From: Cheiracanthium punctorium
Taxonomy: Eukaryota; Arthropoda; Arachnida; Araneae; Cheiracanthiidae
Assembly (NCBI GenBank): GCA_038373885.1
Contig: JAWZYV010013570.1
Coordinates: 1 to 64,000, forward strand
Direction of reading: 5' to 3'
Length of the DNA stretch: 64,000 nt
Positions 54,970 to 64,000 of the stretch are shown here, one piece after another. Below the pieces are notes generated by a model. It ran no database searches. It saw only the letters and a list, made by a program, of their open reading frames with translations, and had not been told where the DNA came from. The number at the start of each line of letters is the position of its first letter. Positions within the stretch are counted from its first letter, which is position 1. A program made the position numbers and the translations under genes.

Positions 54970-57389
54970 ACTTCCTTGTACGTAGTATAAGGAAGTAATG
55001 TGATCCCGAAAAATTTTGGGGGCCAAATTTCGACAAAAAAACCGATTTTGACTACCTCTAAATTTAATTTTAAAATTTTTTTCGATGCATCCTATCGTAG
55101 GCTAGCATGCACGATCATATTAACGCGTCTGCAACTCATTTTGACCAGCGGCGAGTCTGCTGTGGCCAGTTTTTCCATGCCGTCTGTACGTACGTACGTA
55201 TGTACGTACGTACGTTCGTACGTACGTACGTATGTATGTAACTCGCATATCTCAAAAACTATTGGTCGTAGAATGTTGAGATTTGATATTTAGGATTGTT
55301 CTATGATCTAGTTGTGCACCTCCCCTTTTGGTGGCAATCGAATGGATAGTTTATGTACAGGACCGCCCAAAAGATTCGAAATACATTACGGTCTATGGGC
55401 CGAAATTCATTAAACTCGCCTAACTCAAAAGCTATTAGGCGTAGAACGTCTAAACTTCATATTTTGGATAGTTGTAACATCTAGTTGTGCACCTCTCCTT
55501 TTGGTTCCATTCGACTGGATAGTTTATCTACAGGACTGCCCAAAACATTCGAAATACATTACGCTCAATGGGCCGAAACTCATTAAACTCGCATATCTCA
55601 AAAACTATTAGGCGTAGAATGTTGAAACTTTATATTTAGGATTGCTGTAACATCTAGTTGTGCACCTCCCCTTTCGATTCCATTCGACTGGATAGTTTAT
55701 CTACAGAACCGCCCAAAAGATTCGAAATACATTACGCTCTATGGGTCAAAATTCATCAAAGCGTTTTTTAGAGGTATTGGGCTATTTCAAACGACTCAGG
55801 ACTGATGTATGCTGTAAAGAGTTAGAAAATGAATTTCTCCATTAAAAAAAGTGTCTTTATCATTTGTAGTTCTGCTACAGGAACACTCAAAAGATTTCCA
55901 ATACATTACGGTCAATGGCAATTTTAGGGGCATTCATCCATTTCAAGCACAATGCCGTCCTACCACATAAGTTAGGTAATGGTCCGACCACGGTCACGTG
56001 CCTCCTTCAAGAACTATGCCAAAAGTCGCCAAGCTTGGCGACTTTTGGTGTACGTGTGTGCATATTTAACTCTCAAATCTCAAAAACTATTATGAAATTT
56101 CATATATAAGAATGTTGTAACATCTAGTTGTGCATCTCGATTTTTGGTTCCAATCTACTGGAGAGTTTATTTACAGGACCACCGAAAAGAATTTTAGTAC
56201 TTTAATGTCTATGGACATCTTCAATATAATACAACTGTAGACAGTCATTGTTTGGTACATGCCCAAAAACTCGCCGTCTGTCCTCGACCTTGGCGAGTTT
56301 TGGCGAAATATCGCCAAATTTGGCGATAGTCAGTCATTTGGTCCATGCCCAAAGTATCGCCATTTGTCAGCGTTCTTGGCGAGTTTTGGCGAAATATCGC
56401 CAAATTTGGCGATAATCTGTCATTGTTTGGTTTATGCTTAAAATCTCGCCAAATTTCGTCGACATTGACGAGTTTCGCCGAAATATCGCCAAATTTGGCG
56501 CCAAAAATTATTTCGTATTTTGTATAACACTAAAACTTTAACCCGTAGATTTTTGAACTTTTGTATTTAGAACTATTGTAATATCTAACTGTTTTCCATA
56601 TCTTTTTTGACAGCAATCGACTGAGAATTTATTTACAGGGTGAGCCAAATGACTTTAAATACATTGAGGTGTATGGATGCATTCAATTCATTGAAAGTCT
56701 GTGGTCAATGACTACTTTGGCTATCCCCAAAATCTCGCAGACTATCTCAAGTTTGTCGGCTTTTGGTGAAATATCGCCAAATAAAGTGTCAGAAGGAAAT
56801 ATTTCAAATTGAACTCAGCTGGGCGATATCGAAATATTTGGCTAGAAATCGCTAAACCTTACTATTATTGATATTTTATCTCTTTCAAACAAATAAGTTT
56901 AGAGGAAGTGCGTCGAAAATATTTTTGATCTAATGGACGTGCAAGGAAGTCATGTGTTGACACATCAGATTTTTTAACTTTGTATTTAGAACTATTGTAA
57001 TATCTAACTGTTTTCAATATCTTTTTTGACAGCAATCGACTGAGAATTTATTTACAGGGTGAGCCAAATGACTTTAAATACATTGAGGTGTATGGATGCA
57101 TTCAATTCATTGAAAGTCTGTGGTCAATGACTACTTTGGCTATCCCCAAAATCTCGCTGACTATCTCAAGTTTGTCGGCTTTTGGTGAAATATCGCCAAA
57201 TAAAGTGTCAGAAGGAAATCTTTCAAATTGAACTCAGCTTGGCGATATCGAAATATTTGGCTAGAAATCGCTAAACCTTACTATTATTGATATTTTATCT
57301 CTTTCAAACAAATAAATTTAGAGGAAGTGCATCGAAAATATTTTTGATCTAATGGACGTGCAAGGAAGTCATGTGTTGGACACATCAGA
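54970..57389. mobile_element. Tandem-repeat element with hairpin ends, copy 2
   Basis: Very similar to 28188-30167 with the same ends: left hairpin ACTTCCTT/AAGGAAGT; right CAAGGAAGT, ATGTGT/ACACAT, CAGA. T5 flanks both sides. Units of about 173 bp start near 55240, 55412 and 55585; the 30-bp palindrome is at 56019-56048; units of about 86 bp start at 56259, 56345 and 56434. Its last 420 bp are duplicated in tandem (right ends at about 56969 and 57389). Confidence 0.85.
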
Positions 57390-58694
57390 TTTTTTATATT
57401 TAAAGTATAAGGTAAGTTTTTTACAATTTTTATTGAGCCACAAGCCAAACTGAGTAATATAGTTAATTTTATTGAAACAATCTGAGCCAATAAGTAATTT
57501 CAGCTGAGATGAGAGCCAAAATGACAATTTTGCTGAGACGAAATGATTTTCCTGCTGCAATACTCTTAAGATGAACATTTTGCATTTAAAAAAATAAAAA
57601 AAAGTACATCAAATTATAATTAAAAGCAAAAATCAGTTGCATGAGGTTTTAGAGGTTGGTTCAGTATTTTATCACTCTGCATTTCCATCACAAGGGGGGA
57701 GGGGGAGAAGAAAAAAATGTCTGCCATATAATGGAACCGGTTTAAAAGGAAGTTGCTCTATTCAAAGATCAAAAATCATTTTAGAATTTTACAGTCAAGT
57801 GAATATTAATTTACAATATCATTTAAAAAGCAGCTCTTACCACTTTATTTGTGGAAATAATTTATAAATACTTCTAAAAGGTACATTTTGTAAAAATTTT
57901 CCTATAATAGCATTTTGAATTTTTAATACTATTTTTTGTTAATTAGTTGACAATGAAAAATTGATTACCCTATTTTTTTAAGTAGCTTGTTTTCCTTTGG
58001 AAAATATAAGTCGTTTTATCTGCTGCTTAATCATTTTAAGTATTGAGGGTAATCTTTTTGATATGACAAAATTTTTAGGCGCTTCCTCTCTTTTCAAAAT
58101 AACATATTTTGGAAATATATATCTAATTCTTCACACCAGTAAAATTTTAGGATGTCATATGCTCTTCCACAGAATGTGAAGATCATTTTAATTAGCTAAA
58201 AGCTATTTATAAATGTTGTGTGCCATTTGCTTTTAATTTAGTAAAGCAGTTTAATATTGTATGTGTACTTTTGTACAAATTTAATTTCCCACATACATTG
58301 TAACACTTGCATATGATATCTTATTGTGAAAATATCAGGACGTGCAGTAACTCAACAACTCACCCAAGCAGTAACATTATTAACAGGCCCTGATTATCGC
58401 AGGGGAAAGAAGGGCATTTGACCCAGGCCCTTGATTTTAAGAGGCCCTTTAAGTTGGATGTTCCTTTTACAAAGCAATAAACACCACAGGACTTTTGAAT
58501 AGCTTTAAAAACAAACCATTAATATTAAACACTGGGAAAAATTAATAATGCTTCTTTGCCAAATACACTAAGTGCCGAAACTAAGATTAAATCAATATAT
58601 CTCACACAAGTTTAAAAAAAAATTCTTATGCATGAAAATTAGTTTCAAAAAGAGACCGAAAAGTTATTCGTTTAGGGAAATATTGCAAAATACT
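57390..58694. other. Intergenic region without recognised genes
   Basis: AT-rich. CAGGCCCTGATTATCGCAGG at 58384 resembles one terminus of a hAT element; I could not find its partner. Confidence 0.4.
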
Positions 58695-59666
58695 CAGGGA
58701 TGTGCCAGCTGAAATTAAATTTTGGAGCAAGAAAAAAGACATTTTTGGAGCAATTTGGAGTAAGAAAAACAGATTAGTGGAGCAATTTGGAGCAAGAAAA
58801 AGTCACTTTTGGAGCATAAGAATGTTAATTTTGAAATACAAAATTTATTTTTGGAGGGAAAGAGAAAAGTCAAAGAATGGCAATCAAAAAAAAATGAAAA
58901 TTAAGGAGGTTCTTAAAAACTCTTGGCTTATAAAAAACCAGTTTTTTTTTATAGTTTTTTTTTTTGGGGGGGTGGGAGCCAAAAGCTTATGAAATAAATA
59001 AAAAATTCAGTTATTTTATACATTGCTATACAAAATATCTATTTTAAATCAAAAATACAATATTTACTAAACTATATTAACCCATTTATGCCTAGCGTCC
59101 CTTTTTTGGGACGGCATTTTCGCTATCAGTCGAAAGCGTTATTTATTTTTCCTAGCCTTTATTCACGAGTATAGAACCTCAACTCCACATAATAATTTAA
59201 CATGACCCCCTTGCTCAAGAAGTTGACATCAGAAATTCATCTATTATTGCTGGTATTAGCGAAAATCAAAGAAAGTCTCAAACATATCTGGGCACAAATG
59301 GGTTAACTACCATCAGCAGCTAATAAAAAATTTGGTAATGAAAATTTACAAATTTATATAAAATTAAATTTAAAACAGAGGTCAATTTTTACTCTTAAGG
59401 CATTGGAGGTTTAAACAAAAGGATGCCAAAGAAAAAATATTCATCTTTAAGATTAATAAAGAAAGATTGAAATTAGAATGCTTAGAATGTGTGATGACTT
59501 TTGTAAAAATTCGGGAGATTTATAAACGTTTAAACATATATGGGAAAATTAAAAATGTGGCAGTTTTGCTGAATTTGGAGCAAAATTGTCCAAAAACGAT
59601 CGTTTTGTAGCAGATTGGCACAACAGGATTGATTTGGCACAATTTGGAGCAGCTGGCACATCCCTG
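58695..59666. mobile_element. Non-autonomous TIR element (972 bp)
   Basis: Perfect 16-bp ends CAGGGATGTGCCAGCT and AGCTGGCACATCCCTG, flanked by AATACT at 58689-58694 and 59667-59672. The interior repeats TTTGGAGCAAGAAAAA-like phrases near its ends and hosts a nested TTAA MITE. hAT-like ends but only 6 matching flank bases. Confidence 0.72.
59091..59302. mobile_element. piggyBac-type MITE nested in the 58695 element
   Basis: TTAA at 59087-59090 and 59303-59306; ends CCCATTTATGCCTAG and CTGGGCACAAATGGG. A CGTCCC-TTTTTT-GGGACG hairpin lies close to the left end, the same layout as the MITE at 48497. Confidence 0.78.
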
Positions 59667-59909
59667 AATACTGTATGTTCTTTCTATTTCATGACTGCTG
59701 TAGGTTCAACGTTTGTAATAGTAGATACTACAGCTTGCAAAAAGAATGTATAAACTTTTTATCTTATTTAGTCTATCGCAACTGAATTCTTCAACAACTT
59801 CAAATTTGCAGGATTTCTTTGAAGGACAACCTTAAAATACTCAACTTCTGAAAGGGGCATAAGAAATGAAAATAAAACCTTTTTTATAAAGAAAATCAAA
59901 CATTTATTT

Positions 59910-62028
59910 CTATTTGTAAGTGAATTCCATTCTTCGATCACTAGAGGCAAAATGATCAATCACAGTATTAAAAAATGCATTTTTTTCTTTTAAAGTACTT
60001 AGTAAATCACTTTCAATTAATATGAGTTCAAGATTTGAAAGTCTTTTCAGTCCAGTTCTATTTCTTGCATAGTTTTTTATTCTTTTCAATGCGGAGAATG
60101 ATCTTTCCACTGTTGAGGTAGACACAGGTAACACGCATACAAGCAATGCTAATAAATATAACTGCGGCATGAATTTTCCTAGAGCAGACGATGCTAACAT
60201 TTTCATGTGCTGTGAAGGTGTTTAATTAGCAAATTCTGTTGAACTGTAAGTAACAATCAACTCATTTTTCAAGCGAACATCATCAAAAATATCGCCATAA
60301 TTTTCAACTAAACATTTTAAGGCATCAGTTGGAAAAGCTCGAGCGTAAGATCGTATTTGGAATAATCCAGTAAAGATAAAAATGTGAGTTTTCCATAGTC
60401 CTGGAATCTGGTATTAAAATGTTGTTCAACGTTAACAAATATTTAAAAATATAGTCTTTTATATTTAGTTTCGTAGTTTTCAGAAGAATTTCGTTTTCGT
60501 GGATATCCGACATCAGAAACAGTTTCGTTGTATACCTCTTCGAAACAGCTCCTCTGAGATTGCAGTAACCTTTAAGTTTCTGCTATTTTCTTTCTGCAGT
60601 AAACAATGTCTAAAGCAGTATTTTGAAGCACATTGAACAAAACATCAGTCTGGGAAAATATACGATGAAAAGTTGCAAGAAAAAAACAAAATTCAAAATT
60701 TTCTAAATTAAAAAAATGTCCTTGAACTATAACAAGAATATCCTTTTCAACTTCTGAGAAATGTTCTAACATCACATTGAAAACTTGACAGAGCTCTTCT
60801 TTTTTTTTCGTGAACTGTGTTTACAACTCTTGATGAATAATTCCATCTTGTAGGGCAAACTTGAGGTGACCGGCTCCCTAAAAAGTTATCTAAAAATTTT
60901 GAGGGCTTTGGTGATCGTGTGAAAAATGCTGCAAGACTGCTCAATGTAGCAAAAAAGAGTCTACATTCAGGGATGTTTGAAGCAGTATGGGAAAGCACTA
61001 AATTAAGACAATGTGCATAACAGTGCACAAAGAGAGCTTGAGGATAACATGTCTTAATTTTAGACTGCACACCATGTAAAGAGGAGCCCATGACTGCAGC
61101 TCCATCATAACTTTGGGCAACAAGTTTTCTACTGCAATCAGAGAATTCTTTTATGTGATCCAGAATAAGACTAGAGAGAGCTGCCGCTGTCTTATCTTTA
61201 CTGACTTCTCGGAAGCACACGAATCTTTCGGCTACTTTCCCTTCAAATGCGTATCAATAAACCATAGAAAATTGCGATTTGTTGGAGACATCAGTTGTTT
61301 AATCTGCTAAAAGCAAAAAAAAAATCAGATTTTTTTTGTTGGAATTTAATTTTCTTCCTTACTGCATAAGCGATAGAATCAATTAAATCATTTTGAATTC
61401 GATTTGATACGCCTTTGAACACTGTCGAAGTTTCTAAATGATTTTTTAGAAGAGGATCGTACTGAGCAGTGTAATCCAGGAGTTCTAAATAATTTCCACG
61501 GTTCTCCGAAGTTTTGGATTCATCATCACCTCGAAAAGCAAGTTCTTGTTTTGCAAGGAAGCTAACGGCATTTATAAGTCTTTTCAAAATATCCCTATTG
61601 CGATTTACATTTTCATTGTGATGCTTAAGACTTATTTGGTCACTTAGTTCAGTCTCAATTTGAACAGTTCCAAAAGTTGCCATTGCAATGGAAGCACGGA
61701 TATGGGTAACAGCTACGTATCCATGATCTCGTATTGCTTTTGTTAAATTATTCAACTTGTTGTAGCCAGTTGTCCGTTGAACTTTTATCACAGCTGCTAA
61801 ACAGTAGGCAGTTCCAACAAAATAGTTTGTTAACAGTAACACTTCCTGTAAGCCATTCACACCTTTCATAATTAGCACTTTGAAAATGCCGCGTGATGCT
61901 TTTTAGTTGTTGTGTTAAATTAGGCAATGGTCTTCCTTTGCAATCAGAGTTTTCTTTTCTTCAAAAGTTCTTCTATAAAACGGATTTTTCATTAAGTCAG
62001 CTATAACATCATTTGTACAATCAGCCAT
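59910..62028 (-). pseudogene. Second hAT transposase (ZMYM1-like), heavily decayed
   Basis: ATG at 62028 (MADCTNDVIADLMKNPFYRR). Fragments follow in order: 61878-61291, 61220-60747 with QSYDGAAVMGSSLHG (catalytic Asp), 60775-60325 in broken frames, and 60206-59910 with STSTVERSFSALKRIKN (catalytic Glu and dimerisation domain). The first catalytic motif near 61290 reads LAD followed by a stop where Glu would be. Several frameshifts. Its termini were not found. Confidence 0.85.
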
Positions 62029-62567
62029 ATTGTCTAAAATAAGACAAAGCTGAAGATTTTTATAACTTAAAAATAAGGTTATGAAATTATTTTGAGTCTA
62101 TCAAATCATAAAAGAAAGTACTTGAAAATCGCGGAATGCAAATTCAGCCGATGCAAAATGGACCCTGCTTGGGTTCATGTCAGAGAAGGGAAAAAGAGAA
62201 GTGCAGGAGGGTTGTCTTTAATTGGTCAGTCCTCTGATGATGTCAGGTTTCCATAGTAACACCCCCTTCAGCAGTCTTTGTAGATGGGTTGATTTCGTGA
62301 TTGACGATTGAAACAGTGCTTGTTTATCCATCTGACTTTTCTCTTTATTTTAAAACAAACTATGAATGTATGTGTGTAAATTAAATAAAATAGATTTTGC
62401 TTTATATCTATGACGAAAGCAAAAATTAAAAGCAATACATAGTAGTGTTTTACTTTCGTTTGCCCAAGCACTGCTTGGTTTGCTTGGGTGGAATGCACGT
62501 CACTGGAAAATATATAATTTTATTTTCATGTGCATTTGAGTAAAAATGTCATGAATTTCAGAAAACC
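62029..62567. other. Spacer between hAT relic and hairpin
   Basis: No coding signal. It probably contains the undetected 5' end of the hAT element. Confidence 0.4.
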
Positions 62568-62637
62568 AATATAAGTTTAATTCAATATACTGTTGTTTCA
62601 TCCGTGAAAAAACAGTATATTGAATTAAACTTATATT
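62568..62637. repeat. Near-perfect 70-nt hairpin
   Basis: Arms 62568-62594 and 62611-62637 are perfect 27-bp inverse complements (left arm starts AATATAAGTTTAATTC). After one G/A mismatch the stem continues 5 bp (TTTCA/TGAAA), closed by the tetraloop TCCG at 62601-62604. No target duplication is visible at its base. Confidence 0.85.
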
Positions 62638-62854
62638 AACATAATAAATCAAAAGCCCACTAAAATCCCAAATTTCTAGAACTGCACAGTTTTAATTCAG
62701 TAGGGAACAAAGGTAATTCGCTTTAACCGCAACTAATACACAGCCCCTTGCAATTCCTTCGTAATTTTGTAGACGATCCCAGCACCCAGTAAATCTGACA
62801 TCTTAACTGTCACAACAAACCTTGAAAAACTGCTGCCGAGATTTTGGGCTAGGC

Positions 62855-63313
62855 CAGAGGTTCCCAAACTGGGTGCCGCGAGCGTTTACCAGGGGTGCTG
62901 TGGAGATAATAAAGAAAAGTAAGTTGGAGATGCATAATAATAATAATAATAATAATAAAAAAATCCTAACCGATATTTCACAAAAAAAGTTTGCCAAGCC
63001 GATGATCAAGTAGGCGAAACAAAAATATTTTTGTCAAGTTCGAGAGAGTTCAGTGCCCAGTCACCTCTCTTTTACAGGAACATCCTGAAATAGAGGGGGG
63101 GGGGGTGTCAAAATTCTATATCCCTTTCCCAAGAGAGTGTAATAGTTAGCCTTTATAGTATAATAGTTATAGTTAGCCTTTATAGTAAATATTGCTTTAA
63201 AGGTAACCTGCCCCGAAACGTTTTCAGCCTGAGAAGGGTGCCCCGAAATGTTTTTAGCCTGAAAAGGGTGCCGCGAAGTATTTTTAGGGGGGGGGGAAGT
63301 TTGGGAACCCCTG
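62855..63313. mobile_element. hAT MITE, 459 bp
   Basis: Ends CAGAGGTTCCCAAACT and AGTTTGGGAACCCCTG, with perfect 8-bp duplication GGCTAGGC at 62847-62854 and 63314-63321. Interior includes an (AAT)n run at 62937-62958 and a twice-repeated GTGCCGCGA/GTGCCCCGAAATGTTTTTAG phrase. Charlie-like termini. Confidence 0.92.
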
Positions 63314-63321
63314 GGCTAGGC

Positions 63322-64000
63322 TAATAATTGCAATCTGAATGGGTCATGTGACACGACCTCAAAAGTTAATAAAAAGGCTAACACAGCCCAGGAAAAAAAA
63401 AATTCGCAGGCCACAACTGCCAAAGAGTCAAATTGTCCAATAAAATAATGTAAACATGTAAGAACTAATTTTCTTTGCCCGACTACGAGCTGAGCTTCAG
63501 CATGGCCAGCCTCTACACCAGAGACCTTACTGAGTCGTGCCATCTCCTCCTCCCGCTCAAACACCGACGGTGATGGCCGACTATGAAAAACCACTCTGTC
63601 GTCTCTCTCTCCACACACACACACACAGACATTTCACAGAAAGTGTAAAATTTGTAGGAAAATTTACAGACCATTTTCATCTTTTTATGATAGAGGGTGA
63701 TCCAAAAAGAGTTTTCTTAATGGTGAAGGTCTTCAAAATACGAAAGTCATGAAACACTAATAACTAAAATGTATAAATATTAGCATTTATAAATCATTCA
63801 TGGGGCACTAAAATTTTTGCATCTTCTGATAGGAACATCTGTAAACTACGTGATATTTTCAAAGTTACAATGAAATGGTGAACTCGGGGCAGATTGACAT
63901 TATGAGACAGAGGTGCCAGCCGCTAAAATAATTCGAAAGCTCTTCCCATTATGCAACATAGTTCTTTTAATAATTTATCTTCATTGAAAAAAGGCATAAA
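63322..64000. other. Terminal stretch without recognised genes
   Basis: AT-rich, with (CA)n at 63613-63627. GAGGGTGATCCAAAAAGAG near 63692 recalls a mariner end but has no partner here. Confidence 0.4.

Overview
This is eukaryotic, AT-rich, repeat-dominated genomic DNA. It shows spliced exons with GT/GC-AG introns, tRNA-derived SINEs, BEL/Pao, Gypsy and Copia LTR retrotransposons, and hAT, mariner and piggyBac-type DNA transposons. The organism is an arthropod. I lean towards an arachnid, probably a spider, because the lysine/glutamate-rich Gypsy gag and the short-tandem-repeat family with ACTTCC ends resemble what I recall from spider genomes. That lean is inference.

The only clear host gene is a cathepsin L-like cysteine protease on the + strand. 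Five exons covering the catalytic domain lie at 309-432, 2195-2295, 3328-3488, 20041-20151 and 20378-20477, and the signal peptide and propeptide exons lie upstream of the window. Intron phases agree across all five exons. The first intron is GC-AG. The third is 16.55 kb long because it holds an internally deleted mariner (3645-4420) with a nested MITE, a complete but decayed BEL/Pao element (5594-11668) and a complete but decayed Gypsy element (11817-19672), both LTR elements antisense to the gene. A mariner-type MITE sits 66 bp past the stop codon.

From 21383 to 35112 one Gypsy element (Gypsy-2, - strand, target duplication CAAAT) was expanded to 13.7 kb by later insertions: a repeat block inside its left LTR, another inside its RNase H-integrase junction, a 2-kb tandem-repeat element inside its reverse transcriptase, and a 3.2-kb hAT transposon inside its right LTR. 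From 35221 to 36394 is a 173-bp tandem-repeat element. From 37050 to 39681 is a TIR transposon with an unrecognised protein. From 41587 to 48390 a third Gypsy element (+ strand) sits in a (TA)n microsatellite; it lacks its reverse transcriptase and carries a long inverted-repeat insertion. The remainder holds a Copia gag relic (49250-50022), about 5 kb with little recognisable content, a second copy of the tandem-repeat element (54970-57389), several MITEs, a second decayed hAT transposase (59910-62028) and a near-perfect 70-nt hairpin at 62568-62637.

The most interesting structure is a noncoding repeat family (28188-30167, 35221-36394, 54970-57389, and an inverted relative inside 45009-46778). 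It has paired hairpin ends that change sequence but keep pairing, T-tract insertion sites and internal repeats of about 173 bp. This fits a Helentron/HINE-like architecture. Part of its sequence is shared with the LTR of the unrelated Gypsy-1 element.
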